DNA of 43,526 nt, taken from the NCBI RefSeq assembly GCF_029893085.1, contig NZ_JARXWI010000024.1, positions 1 through 43,526 of the forward strand, given 5' to 3'. The stretch is from Parabacteroides sp. PFB2-10 (GTDB taxonomy: Bacteria; Bacteroidota; Bacteroidia; Bacteroidales; Tannerellaceae). The translations under genes and the position numbers were made by a program. Below, one piece after another: positions 24,458-33,873 of this stretch (position 1 is the stretch's first letter; every line of letters starts with the position of its first letter). The notes below the pieces were generated by a model, which worked only from the letters and a program-made list of their open reading frames with translations, was not told the DNA's origin and did not search any database.

Positions 24458-24927
24458 TGAAAGCGAAATATGTAGTTTTAGTCATTGTATGCCTCCTTTT
24501 TTCACAAGCGGGCAGGGCACAAACGAACGATCAGTTGTTCGAAAAATATGCCGATATGGATAACGTAACCTCGGTGTATATCTCCAAAGCGATGTTTCAG
24601 ATGATGCCTGTTGCCGAGACAGCAGGGTTGAGCCTGATGAATATGAAAGGGAAAGTAGAGTCCTTACAGGTGTTGAATACCGAGCGAATGGATCTGGTTC
24701 CTCAGATGCGGAATGAGTTTAGTAAATTGATCAAGAATAGTCATTCGGAGTTGATGCGGGTACGCGATGGGAAAACCAAGGCTACGTTCTATGCCAATAT
24801 GCAAGGAGAAACGGTGAAAGACCTGTTGATGCTTGCCGACACCGACAGTACTTTCACCGTTATTCAGTTGGTTGGTAATTTCACCTTGCAGGATATACAG
24901 GAAATTACACAGGAATTTGAGAAGTAA
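24457..24927 (+). CDS. DUF4252 exported protein
   Basis: This is a 156-residue exported protein with a signal peptide ending at GRAQ. It shares the DUF4252 layout of the first gene of this operon: an early QLFEKYADMDNVTSVYISKAMF, the middle RNEFSKLI, and the late VIQLVGNFTLQDIQEITQ. It probably acts in the periplasm or on the cell surface. It ends directly against the stop codon of the converging barrel gene, with no base between them. Confidence 0.8.
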   Translation: MKAKYVVLVIVCLLFSQAGRAQTNDQLFEKYADMDNVTSVYISKAMFQMMPVAETAGLSLMNMKGKVESLQVLNTERMDLVPQMRNEFSKLIKNSHSELMRVRDGKTKATFYANMQGETVKDLLMLADTDSTFTVIQLVGNFTLQDIQEITQEFEK

Positions 24928-25635
24928 TTAAAACGCACGGAAACCGATTCGCAGGCCCGTCGTAAACGTAACTCCCCGGTAACCCAGGCTGAACATATGA
25001 CTATCGAAGTCATAACGGTCTTTGTCTCCGGGGATGCCGTATCGGATACCCAGGCCCGCAAAGCCGTCGAGGTGGAACCGTTTGCGCGGTGTCAATTGCA
25101 CACCGAAGAGCAGGTTGCTGCCGATACGATGAATTTCCTGGGATACTTCGCGGTAGTCGCGCTCATAATAGGTAAGCCCATTCTCTTCAAACTTATAGAA
25201 GTCGCCGGCGTAATAATGCGCTTTGAAGTAGTTATAATTAAGACTCGCGCTGACATACAACAGCTTTACCGGCATAGGGAAGTAGTATTTATAGGCCAGA
25301 TCGATGCCCGCCCCGGTCAGTTTGGTGACATCCTGATCGCTATCTAAGTAGATATTCGACCAGGTCGAGTAGGTATTAAAATCCTCTCCGTCGTGCGGAA
25401 GATATGTGCCCGAAAGGCCAACCACCAGCCAATGGTTGGGATTATGCAACTTCTTTTCCACATCGATGCGCAATCCGTTACTAAAAATATGGAGAGGGTG
25501 TACGCTAAATACCCAATTATAGGGGATATCATACCCATTCGTCTCCTTTTCCTGCGCCATACTGCCGACAGGAATCCATGCCAGGAAGCAACATAGTACC
25601 ACCAGGCTTCTCATCATTGTTCTGTTTCTCATCAT
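24928..25635 (-). CDS. Predicted outer-membrane beta-barrel protein
   Basis: This is a 235-residue exported protein. The signal peptide ends at SMAQ (about residue 28; an alternative start is MMRSL). Alternating strands such as WLVVGLSGTYLP, LLYVSASLNYNYF, RFHLDGFAGLGIRYG and VTFTTGLRIGFRAF, with a terminal Phe, indicate an 8- to 10-strand barrel. It is third in an operon with two LVIVD-like proteins (5-base gap). It may anchor or export the complex, but no specific role is visible. Confidence 0.7.
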   Translation of the reverse strand: MMRNRTMMRSLVVLCCFLAWIPVGSMAQEKETNGYDIPYNWVFSVHPLHIFSNGLRIDVEKKLHNPNHWLVVGLSGTYLPHDGEDFNTYSTWSNIYLDSDQDVTKLTGAGIDLAYKYYFPMPVKLLYVSASLNYNYFKAHYYAGDFYKFEENGLTYYERDYREVSQEIHRIGSNLLFGVQLTPRKRFHLDGFAGLGIRYGIPGDKDRYDFDSHMFSLGYRGVTFTTGLRIGFRAF

Positions 25636-25640
25636 CTTTT

Positions 25641-26435
25641 TTAATTATCTTGTGGTGTAACGGCTATTTTGCTGACGAAAGCCAGCTTCTCTGCGGTATA
25701 ATCAAACTGGTAAAACCCATCGGCGCCGATCAGAAACAACAGGCCGTTCATCGGGATAACGTCGTAGGCATCGATACCATTTGCTTCGGGTATTTTCGAA
25801 AGATCATCCACCCAAACCGGATTTTCGGGATCGGATATGTCGAACACCTTCAAGCCATTGTCGCAAACGAATAGCTTCTTGCCGTCGATTCCCAGCCCGC
25901 GTGGACGCGTAAAGCTGGTATTCACATTCACCAGATCCGGATTGGTCGGGTCGGAGATATTGTAAATATGCATCTCATTGGCGCCGCGGAAGCACTGCGT
26001 ATTATCCGAACTAAGCGTCACGTAGGCATAATTGCCCGAGGCAACCACCGGGTCACAACTGGTTATATGCGACACATGCGACATAAGGCTCGGGAAATCC
26101 GGGCGCGTAATATTATAAATATACATACCCGACCGGGAACCGATAAACAATAACGTATCCATCGCAAACAATGTCTCCGCGTCGGATCGCAAACTTTGGT
26201 CTTTCCCTTTCAGATAAGTGGGTTTTTTAGCGTCTGAAATATCAAATGTTTTCAGATTATGGGTATCGACTGTGTAGAGATTATCACCCTGAATGGTGAA
26301 TCGAGCCATCGAGCCTCCCTGTCCGGTTTCGTTGCTTGCGTAATAGCCATCCGACTCACTGCAACTTGTCAACAACACAAAAACAAACGCTATCAAGCTA
26401 CATACATAATGCCATCTATTCTTTTTCATCTTCAC
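25641..26435 (-). CDS. LVIVD-repeat-like surface lipoprotein
   Basis: This is a 264-residue predicted lipoprotein with lipobox LTSC (Cys25). The body has repeats of the LVIVD type: LKTFDISDAKKPTYL, MYIYNITRPDFPSLM, MHIYNISDPTNPDLV and LKVFDISDPENPVWV, each with the x-IYNIS-x-P-x-x-P pattern. These are expected to form a propeller. The family is often exposed or periplasmic and has no known enzymatic role. It lies 8 bases downstream of a related protein and 5 bases upstream of a barrel gene. Confidence 0.75.
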   Translation of the reverse strand: MKMKKNRWHYVCSLIAFVFVLLTSCSESDGYYASNETGQGGSMARFTIQGDNLYTVDTHNLKTFDISDAKKPTYLKGKDQSLRSDAETLFAMDTLLFIGSRSGMYIYNITRPDFPSLMSHVSHITSCDPVVASGNYAYVTLSSDNTQCFRGANEMHIYNISDPTNPDLVNVNTSFTRPRGLGIDGKKLFVCDNGLKVFDISDPENPVWVDDLSKIPEANGIDAYDVIPMNGLLFLIGADGFYQFDYTAEKLAFVSKIAVTPQDN

Positions 26436-26443
26436 TTCTTTTT

Positions 26444-26932
26444 TTAATTATTTTTCTTCCATTCAATCAAAATATAGTTCTTCGGGCGATTCCCATAATA
26501 ATAATCATTTGTCGGGGAGAGAGGTTCAGGAAATACATTTTTTTCACGGTGGGAAACTTGTTTGGCTGTCAGGTCGAAGGCCACCAGGTCGACGGCATTG
26601 TCCAGATACAGTATATCCCCTTTGATAGCCATATCCAGGCAGCCGGGTACACGGATAAAACCTTCATTTACTGGGCTTGCCGGGTTGCTGTTGTTAATCA
26701 CATGCACACCTTTGTAGCGCTCGTTGATGTAAATGTAGGGATGTTTGTGGTAGATCTTGCCGGGGTTAATTAACTCCTGCGGCTCGGATTGATAGGCAAC
26801 AGAACGTTCCAATTCGGCGCGTTCCATGAAGATCGGATTGTACTCTCCTCTTCTTTCCCAACCCCACCAGGTGGCTGAGGTTGTCAAAAAGACAACACTA
26901 AATAACAACAACACATTCAGTACTCTTTTCAT
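26444..26932 (-). CDS. Small exported LVIVD-like protein
   Basis: This is a 162-residue exported protein. The signal peptide ends near TTSA (residues 16-20); no lipobox Cys is present. One recognisable blade is GVHVINNSNPASPVNEGFI with PGCLDMAIKGDILYLDN after it. It is too short for a full propeller, so it may pair with the 264-residue protein encoded next. First gene of the three-gene operon ending with the barrel protein. Confidence 0.65.
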   Translation of the reverse strand: MKRVLNVLLLFSVVFLTTSATWWGWERRGEYNPIFMERAELERSVAYQSEPQELINPGKIYHKHPYIYINERYKGVHVINNSNPASPVNEGFIRVPGCLDMAIKGDILYLDNAVDLVAFDLTAKQVSHREKNVFPEPLSPTNDYYYGNRPKNYILIEWKKNN

Positions 26933-27114
26933 AATGCTCCATTTAATGTTTAATAATCTTATAGATGTTATTTTTTGAAAAAGTGCTGCATATTATTAAA
27001 AAAGTTAAAGAATTAGAGAGGGCAAAGAAGGAATGGATGGTGGTCGCCGCTACGCGGCTTTTTACCTTCGACGTATATATCTCTTAATAAATGTATAAAA
27101 TGCGTAGCGACTAA

Positions 27115-29730
27115 CTACTTCCCAGTGATGATCTTTCGGATTTCACTTAGTTTGTTAAGTGCTTCTAAAGGGGTGAGGTTATTGACATCCATATTGCGGA
27201 TCTCATCGCGCACCTGACTGAGTATTGGGTCGTCGAGCTGGAAAAAGTTCAACTGGAATCCTTCGCCTCCGGCGGCTATCTCTTTTATCGGTTTGGCTAT
27301 TCCGTTCTGGCGGTTTTCCGATTCGAGCTGTTTGAGTATTTCGTTGGAGCGTTTCACGATGCTTTTCGGCATCCCGGCCATGCGGGCGACGTGGATACCA
27401 AAGCTGTGTTCGCTTCCCCCTTTGGCCAATTTGCGCAGGAAGATCACCTTATTGCCCACCTCTTTGACGGATACATTGAAGTTCTTGATCCGCTTAAAGG
27501 ATCGCTCCATCTCGTTCAACTCATGGTAGTGGGTGGCAAAAAGCGTTTTGGCCCGTGCCTGTGGATGTTCATGGATGTATTCTACGATGGCCCAGGCAAT
27601 GGAGATTCCGTCGTAGGTGCTGGTGCCGCGTCCCAATTCGTCGAAGAGCACTAAGCTGCGCGGGGAGAGGTTATTCAAGATGTCCGAGGCTTCGTTCATC
27701 TCCACCATAAAGGTCGATTCGCCCAACGAGATATTATCGGATGCCCCTACGCGGGTGAATATCTTATCCACAATGCCAATACTTGCGCTATCGGCCGGCA
27801 CGAAACAACCCACCTGCGCCATCAGTACGATCAAAGCCGTCTGTCGCAATAAGGCCGACTTACCGGCCATATTCGGTCCCGTAATGATGAGTATCTGCTG
27901 CTTCTGGCTGTCCATATAGACATCGTTGGTGATATAGGGCTCGTCTGCCGGTAATTGCTTTTCGATCACCGGGTGACGACCCGCCTTGATATCGATAGCA
28001 TCCGATTCGTTTATCTCCGGACGGATATAGTGGTTCTGCTGAGCCGCTTTGGCAAAAGAGAGCAGACAGTCGAGCTGCCCGATCAGATTGGCATTCAACT
28101 GGATGGGTGGGATATATTCGGCGAGCGAAAGCACCAGTTCGTTGAATATGCGTGACTCCAAAGCCTGTATCTTTTCCTCCGCCCCGAGTATTTTCTCTTC
28201 GTACTCTTTGAGTTCTTCGGTGATGTAGCGCTCGGCATTGACCAAGGTCTGTTTGCGGATCCATTCCGGCGGCACCTTGTCTTTATGGGTGTTACGCACT
28301 TCGATATAATAACCGAAGACGTTATTGAAAGCAATTTTCAGGGTAGAGATGCCTGTGCGTTCCACTTCGCGCTGTTGCACCTTCAACAGGTAATCCTTAC
28401 CCGAGTAGGCAATACTGCGCAAATCGTCCAGTTCGGCGTTGACCCCGTGGGCAATCACGCCTCCTTTGTTGAGCAAGGCAGGCGGATCATTATTGACCTC
28501 CTGTTCGATACGTCGGCGGATGGTGTCGCATAAATTCAGTTGCTCGCCGATCCGGGCAAGGCTCGGTTCGCCGCTCTCCATACAGACCTGTTTGATCGGC
28601 TCCAACGCGCGCAAAGCCACTTTCAGTTGCACCACTTCACGCGGCGACACACGCCCTACGGCCACCTTGGAGATGATGCGTTCCAGGTCGCCTATCAGCT
28701 CCAACTGCCCTTCGATCAGTGTCTTCATCTCCGGATGGCGGAAGAAATGGTCGACCACATCCTGACGTTCGCGGATAGGGCGCACATCTTTCAGTGGGAA
28801 CAACAGCCAGCGACGCAGCATACGCGACCCCATGGGCGAGACTGTTTTGTCGATGATACTCAATAGGCTCTTGCCTTCGTCGTTCATCGTGCCGACCAGT
28901 TCGAGGCTTCGCACCGTGAACTTATCGAGGCGCACGTAGCGGTCTTCCTCGATACGTGCCAGGGAGGTGATATGCCCTATCTGTGTATGCTGTGTGGTGT
29001 CTAAGTAATGCAGGATAGCGCCGGCAGCGATCACACCCAGTTTCAGGTGATGCACCCCGAATCCTTTCAGGTTTTTGGTTTCAAAATGCTTCAATAGACG
29101 ATCGTTGGCGGCATCGGCGCTGAACACCCAATCTTCCAGTTCGAACAAAAAGAAGCGGGGACCAAACGACTCTTCGAACCGTTTGCGGTTATTTCGTTCG
29201 ATCAATACCTCTTTGGGCGAGAAGTTATGCAGCAGTTTATCGACATAATCGGGGGTACCTTCGGCGGTAAGGAATTCACCGGTCGAGATATCTAAGAAAG
29301 CGATTCCGCAACTGTTTTTCTCGAAATGAACCGCCGCCAGGAAGTTATTTTCTTTGTGATTGAGGATCGTATCGTTGATAGAAACGCCAGGCGTCACAAG
29401 CTCCGTGATGCCCCGTTTCACCAGCTTTTTGGTCATTTTGGGATCTTCCAATTGATCGCATATTGCCACGCGTTTGCCGGCACGCACCAGTTTGGGCAGA
29501 TAAGTATCCAAGGCATGATGCGGGAAGCCTGCCATCTCGATGAACTGCCCGCTTCCGTTCCCTTTCCGGGTTTGCACGATGCCCACAATCTCCGCTCCGA
29601 CCACGGCGTCTTCGCCATACATTTCATAGAAGTCGCCCACTCGGAACAACAGGATGGCATCAGGATGTTTCGCCTTGATTTCGAAGTATTGCCGAATGAG
29701 AGGGGTATCGTTTAACTGTTGCTTTGCCAC
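27115..29730 (-). CDS. mutS: DNA mismatch repair protein MutS
   Basis: This is an 871-residue MutS. The mismatch-reading Phe-x-Glu is in GDFYE (Phe34, Glu36). The ATPase has Walker A GPNMAGKS near residue 615, Walker B in [15 protein letters not shown], and the ATHYHEL switch. The C terminus ends in the usual helix-turn-helix and [17 protein letters not shown]. Together with MutL it starts repair of replication errors. It is single, with repeats on its upstream side (repeat A copy 4 starts about 100 bp upstream). mutL is not nearby. Confidence 0.98.
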   Translation of the reverse strand: MAKQQLNDTPLIRQYFEIKAKHPDAILLFRVGDFYEMYGEDAVVGAEIVGIVQTRKGNGSGQFIEMAGFPHHALDTYLPKLVRAGKRVAICDQLEDPKMTKKLVKRGITELVTPGVSINDTILNHKENNFLAAVHFEKNSCGIAFLDISTGEFLTAEGTPDYVDKLLHNFSPKEVLIERNNRKRFEESFGPRFFLFELEDWVFSADAANDRLLKHFETKNLKGFGVHHLKLGVIAAGAILHYLDTTQHTQIGHITSLARIEEDRYVRLDKFTVRSLELVGTMNDEGKSLLSIIDKTVSPMGSRMLRRWLLFPLKDVRPIRERQDVVDHFFRHPEMKTLIEGQLELIGDLERIISKVAVGRVSPREVVQLKVALRALEPIKQVCMESGEPSLARIGEQLNLCDTIRRRIEQEVNNDPPALLNKGGVIAHGVNAELDDLRSIAYSGKDYLLKVQQREVERTGISTLKIAFNNVFGYYIEVRNTHKDKVPPEWIRKQTLVNAERYITEELKEYEEKILGAEEKIQALESRIFNELVLSLAEYIPPIQLNANLIGQLDCLLSFAKAAQQNHYIRPEINESDAIDIKAGRHPVIEKQLPADEPYITNDVYMDSQKQQILIITGPNMAGKSALLRQTALIVLMAQVGCFVPADSASIGIVDKIFTRVGASDNISLGESTFMVEMNEASDILNNLSPRSLVLFDELGRGTSTYDGISIAWAIVEYIHEHPQARAKTLFATHYHELNEMERSFKRIKNFNVSVKEVGNKVIFLRKLAKGGSEHSFGIHVARMAGMPKSIVKRSNEILKQLESENRQNGIAKPIKEIAAGGEGFQLNFFQLDDPILSQVRDEIRNMDVNNLTPLEALNKLSEIRKIITGK

Positions 29731-29752
29731 GTGAATCCTTTTTATAGAAAGG

Positions 29753-29760
29753 CAAAGATA
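29753..29760 (-). promoter_or_regulatory. mutS -7 box
   Basis: The minus-strand reading is TATCTTTG, a full match to TAnnTTTG, 22 bases before the mutS ATG. No clear -33 box. Confidence 0.5.
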
Positions 29761-29834
29761 ACATCAAGCAGGCAGATTCGGAATGAAATCGGAGAATGCA
29801 AAATGTTAATAGATATTAATACGCCTGAAATTTA

Positions 29835-29987
29835 AAAAACCCCCAATTTACGATTTGTAATTTCGGCAGGAGTTTGCGCGCAAAAAAGCGGGACTTTGGA
29901 GACAAACTCCCGGGAGAAACACTTTTTAACGTATGGATTTGTAAGCAAAACGCCCGTTTTGCTTACAATCGCGATTTTAACATTTCG
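29835..29987 (-). repeat. Dispersed structured repeat A, copy 4
   Basis: This is a full-length inverted copy. On the minus strand it reads AAATGTTAAAAT, the hairpin TGTAAGCAAAACG/CGTTTTGCTTACA, ACGTTAAAAAGTG, CTCCCGGGAG, TTTTTTGCGCGCAAACTCC, and TTACAAATCGTAAATTGGGG. It is closest to copies 3 and 5. It abuts repeat C on its right. Confidence 0.88.
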
Positions 29988-30101
29988 AGAAAAGAGATCA
30001 CCTCTCCCCCTGCCCCTTTGCTTTACGCCTTCGGCTAAGCGACCTCCGGTTCTCCACAAGAGAGGGGGTGAGTTACTGATTTCTTCAAAAAGGAAAGAAA
30101 T
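29988..30101 (+). repeat. Linker repeat C, copy 1
   Basis: The segment runs CACCTCTCCCCCTGCCCC, TTTGCTTTACGCCTTCGG, CTAAGCGACCTCCGGTTC, TCCAC, then TTACTGATTTCTTC and GGAAAGAAATTGAAGAT. It recurs inverted at 41366-41516, again next to repeat A, with an extra block of about 30 bp between two GCTAAGCG copies. Here it joins repeat A to the gene-less DUF559 unit. Confidence 0.75.
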
Positions 30102-30347
30102 TGAAGATACAAGGTATATCAGATCAGTATCTAAAAGCTCCCCTTCTTAGAAAAGAAGGGGGGGGACCGCTGCTTGCAGCGGTGGGGTAATTTGAATTCT
30201 TTATAAATGTTTTTCCTATTTCTTTGATAGTCACAAATACACAAAACAGAACAAATGTGTGATTTTAAATACATCAAACTACCCCACCATCGCAAGCGAT
30301 GGTCCACCCCCTTCTTTTCTAAGAAGGGGAGCCTTGGATAGTGATTT
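30102..30347. mobile_element. DUF559 inverted-repeat unit without its gene
   Basis: This unit of about 246 bp has the same two ends as the complete copy at 20256-20850: a left repeat at 30128-30194 and an inverted right repeat at 30276-30340. About 80 bp remain between them. The left part (TTTGAATTCTTTATAAA, then TATTTCTTTGATAG) still matches the last codons of the DUF559 gene, and the right part (TTTAAATACATCAAACTACC) resembles the DNA upstream of it. The gene was therefore lost by internal deletion, giving a MITE-like derivative. Confidence 0.65.
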
Positions 30348-30539
30348 CTATAACCTTCACATATTACAAAATTTGAATATCCCTATCTCCTATCTCCTTT
30401 CCATCTTACCTTATCTGAATCCCCCTTGTTGTTACATTTTACCCCCCCCTATCGGTTTTGGATATTTTCTCTTTTTTCTTTGATAACTGCTTTTATAATT
30501 TATGATCGTTTAGTGCGTTAGGTATTTAGAGTAAATGTT

Positions 30540-30547
30540 TACCTTTG
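30540..30547 (+). promoter_or_regulatory. -7 box of the DUF2723 gene
   Basis: TACCTTTG is a full match to TAnnTTTG, 59 bases before the ATG. A short CTCCGGGAG palindrome lies in the leader. The rest of the 30348-30539 stretch shows only AT-rich DNA and a C-rich run near 30440-30460. Confidence 0.5.
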
Positions 30548-30606
30548 CGGCATCTCTCCGGGAGGAGTAGACAATCATTATTTCTGATAATTCTATATTT
30601 GCAAAT

Positions 30607-33600
30607 ATGAGAAAATACAAACTAATCAACAATGTGTTGGGATGGGTAGCCTTTCTGATCGCTACTACTGTGTACCTGATGACCATGGAATCGTCGGCCA
30701 GTTTTTGGGACTGCGGCGAATTTATATCTTCCGCGTATAAACTGGAAGTAGGCCATCCGCCGGGTGCCCCTTTCTTTATGTTGACAGCGAATATATTCAC
30801 CCAATTGGTGTCGGATGTGAAATTGGTGCCGGTCATGATCAACTCCATGTCGGCCATTTTCAGTGGATTCACCATCTTGTTCCTTTTCTGGAGCATCACC
30901 CACCTGGCGCGTAAGATCGTATTGAAAGAGGGCGAAGAAGCGACCTTGCCTCAGCTCATCATTATCATGGGTAGCGGACTGGTAGGCGCTTTGGTGTACA
31001 CCTTCAGTGATACCTTCTGGTTCAGTGCGGTAGAGGGCGAGGTGTATGCCTATTCCTCCTTGTTTACGGCTGTGGTATTCTGGCTGATCCTGAAATGGGA
31101 GGCGGTGGCCGATAAGGCACATGCCGATCGTTGGATCGTATTGATTGCCTACCTGATGGGGCTGAGTATCGGTGTCCATCTGTTGAACCTGCTCTGTATT
31201 CCGGCCATCGTACTGGTTTACTATTATAAGAAATATGAAAACCCGACGATGAAAGGCACATTGATTGCCCTGGGTATCTCGTTTGCTATCATCGCCCTGA
31301 TGATGTACGGGGTTGTACAGGGGCTGGTTGAGGTATGCGGTTGGTTCGAGCTCTTCTTTGTCAATACCCTGGGCATGCCTTACAATTCCGGTGTCTTTTT
31401 CTATCTGATCATCTTAGTTGCTGTGGTTGCCTGGGCCATCTGGGAAACCATGCGCGCAGAGGTCAATCCGACACGTATGAAGATTGCTTTTATCCTTTCT
31501 GTTGCCTTGATGGGTATTCCGTTTATGGGCGATGGTTATATCCTGGGTATTCTATTGATTGCTGCCCTGACTACTTACCTGTTTATGAGTAAGAAGGTGG
31601 CGGTAAAGGCGTTGAACACCATTATGGTCTGCCTGATGGTGATCATTGTCGGTTATTCTTCGTATGCGTTGATTATCATTCGTGCGACAGCCGATACTCC
31701 GATGAACCAGAACGATCCGAGCGATATCTTTACCCTGCGCTCTTACCTGGCGCGTGAACAGTATGGAAGTACGCCTTTGATCTATGGGAACACCTATGTG
31801 GCTGAAGTGGAACGCAAGGTGGAAGGCCGCAATTGTGTGGTCGTTTCCAAAGAGGGGAACCCTACCTGGAGCAAGGTAATCAAGGAAAACGAAAACGAAA
31901 AGGATCGTTATTATGTATCCCGCAGGGAAACCGTCTATGAATATATGGACGAGTTTAAAATGCTTTTCCCGCGTATGTACAGTCAGGATGCGCGCCATAT
32001 CGAAGCCTATAAGGAATGGGCAAACATCAAAGGTACGCCGGTCACCTTTAATTTGTGTGGGGAGACGCGCACGGTGATGAAACCGACCTTTGCCGAAAAT
32101 ATCCGTTTCTTCTTTACCTATCAGTTGAACTTTATGTACTGGCGCTATTTTATGTGGAACTTCTCCGGACGTCAGAACGATATACAGGGACAGGGAGAGA
32201 TACAGAACGGGAACTGGATCACCGGTATCAAATTTATCGATGAGGTATTGGTTGGGCCGCAAGATGATATGCCTTATGATATTATCAATAATAAGGGGCA
32301 CAATAAGTATTATATGTTGCCGCTTCTATTGGGTATCCTGGGCTTGTTGTTCCAGGCCTATTCCGGCAAGAAAGGTATCCAGGGCTTCTGGATCACCTTC
32401 TTCCTCTTCTTTATGACGGGGATTGCCATTGTGCTCTACCTCAACCAATCGCCTTTGCAGGTGCGCGAACGCGATTATGCCTATGCCGGCTCTTTCTATG
32501 CCTTCTCCATCTGGATCGGTTTCGGGGTGGCGGCTGTGGCTCGTTTGCTTAGAGAGTATGTTAAACTGTCGCCTATGGTGGCGGCCGTTATCGCATCGGT
32601 GGCCTGTCTATTTGTGCCTATGCAGATGGCTTCCCAAAACTGGGACGACCACAATCGTTCGACACGCACGATCGCCCGCGACTTCGGAAGCAATTACTTG
32701 GAGTCTTGCGAACCGAATGCAATTCTGTTTACCAATGGCGACAACGATACCTTCCCGCTCTGGTATGCACAGGAGGTAGAGGGTATACGCACCGATGTGC
32801 GCGTATGTAACACCAGCTATTTGCAGACCGACTGGTATATCAACCAGATGAAGAAAGAAGCCTACGAATCGGCACCGCTGCCTATCTCCTGGCAACCAAA
32901 AGACTATGTGCAGGGAGGGGCAAGAGATATCGCTTACCTGACGAACCAAATGGATGCGGTTGACCTGAAAGCGGCTTTGAACTTTGTGCGAAGCGATGAT
33001 CCGAAAACCAAACAGGTGGTTGGACAAGGCAGAACCCTTACCTATATCCCCTCGCAGAAATTAGTCTATCCGGTCGATAAGGAGGCTGTGATTCGTAACG
33101 GTATTGTGTCGGAAGCAGAGGCAGATTATATCCTCGATCAGATGGTGATCGACCTGAGTAATAAAGAGATACTCGGCAAACAGGAATTGATCATCCTGGA
33201 TATGTTGCAGACAAACAACTGGGAACGCCCGATGTATTACGCGCTCACCGTGTCGCCCGACCAATGGGTGAACCTGCGTCCCTATTTCCGTCAGACGGGG
33301 CTTGCCTACCAGATCACACCGATGCAAACGGAAGAAACTATTCTGGCGACCGATACGGAAAGGATGTATGACAATGTGATGAACCGATTCCGTTGGGGTG
33401 GGGTAGACAAACCGGGTATGTATCTCGATGAGAATGCTATGCGTATGTGTCGGACAGCCCGTATGTCGGTCTTTGCCAATCTGGCGGCGACCCTGCTTGC
33501 CGAAGGACAGGAAGAAAAGGCATTGAAGGTATTAGACCGGGGAATGGAGGTATTGCCTCCCGAAAATGTACCGTTAGATTATACGGCTTTGGACTTCGGA

Positions 33601-33870
33601 CAGTTCTATTATGAATTGGGAGAGATGGAAAAAGCAGAAGAGATCATGGAGGGTATCATCGACAATGCTTTCCGCAACCTGAACTGGTATTACCGCCTGA
33701 AACCGGGTCATATCGCCTCCATGCAAAGAGAGATACAGCATAATCTGGCGGTTATTCAACAGATACTGCGTGTCAGCAAGGAGTTTAACCCTGAGTTTGT
33801 AGAAAAGTATCAGGAAGAATTCGACAATTACCGGATGGCCTGGGCGATGGGCAAACGAACGAACGATTAA
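30607..33870 (+). CDS. DUF2723 multispanning membrane glycosyltransferase candidate
   Basis: This 1087-residue protein belongs to the DUF2723 / TMEM260-like family, classed as a GT-C-type glycosyltransferase and linked by family knowledge to protein O-mannosylation. The first loop SASFWDCGEFISSAYKLEVGHPPGAPFF carries the conserved acidic residues expected for a lipid-linked sugar donor site. About ten to twelve membrane helices occupy residues 10-360 and 565-690. A soluble C-terminal part, with GDNDTFPLWYAQEVEGIRTDVRV and a TPR-like end, follows. The deacetylase gene starts 3 bases after its stop, so the two are co-transcribed. The acceptor is unknown. Confidence 0.85.
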   Translation: MRKYKLINNVLGWVAFLIATTVYLMTMESSASFWDCGEFISSAYKLEVGHPPGAPFFMLTANIFTQLVSDVKLVPVMINSMSAIFSGFTILFLFWSITHLARKIVLKEGEEATLPQLIIIMGSGLVGALVYTFSDTFWFSAVEGEVYAYSSLFTAVVFWLILKWEAVADKAHADRWIVLIAYLMGLSIGVHLLNLLCIPAIVLVYYYKKYENPTMKGTLIALGISFAIIALMMYGVVQGLVEVCGWFELFFVNTLGMPYNSGVFFYLIILVAVVAWAIWETMRAEVNPTRMKIAFILSVALMGIPFMGDGYILGILLIAALTTYLFMSKKVAVKALNTIMVCLMVIIVGYSSYALIIIRATADTPMNQNDPSDIFTLRSYLAREQYGSTPLIYGNTYVAEVERKVEGRNCVVVSKEGNPTWSKVIKENENEKDRYYVSRRETVYEYMDEFKMLFPRMYSQDARHIEAYKEWANIKGTPVTFNLCGETRTVMKPTFAENIRFFFTYQLNFMYWRYFMWNFSGRQNDIQGQGEIQNGNWITGIKFIDEVLVGPQDDMPYDIINNKGHNKYYMLPLLLGILGLLFQAYSGKKGIQGFWITFFLFFMTGIAIVLYLNQSPLQVRERDYAYAGSFYAFSIWIGFGVAAVARLLREYVKLSPMVAAVIASVACLFVPMQMASQNWDDHNRSTRTIARDFGSNYLESCEPNAILFTNGDNDTFPLWYAQEVEGIRTDVRVCNTSYLQTDWYINQMKKEAYESAPLPISWQPKDYVQGGARDIAYLTNQMDAVDLKAALNFVRSDDPKTKQVVGQGRTLTYIPSQKLVYPVDKEAVIRNGIVSEAEADYILDQMVIDLSNKEILGKQELIILDMLQTNNWERPMYYALTVSPDQWVNLRPYFRQTGLAYQITPMQTEETILATDTERMYDNVMNRFRWGGVDKPGMYLDENAMRMCRTARMSVFANLAATLLAEGQEEKALKVLDRGMEVLPPENVPLDYTALDFGQFYYELGEMEKAEEIMEGIIDNAFRNLNWYYRLKPGHIASMQREIQHNLAVIQQILRVSKEFNPEFVEKYQEEFDNYRMAWAMGKRTND

Positions 33871-33873
33871 GAG

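Noticed and set aside
27046-27063. GCCGC-TAC-GCGGC stem followed by five T as a terminator
   Set aside because: The T run is on the plus strand, but both neighbouring genes are read on the minus strand, so it would end no known transcript.
31552-32301. 249-codon antisense frame inside the DUF2723 gene
   Set aside because: The host gene is intact and typical; the antisense peptide has no family-like features.
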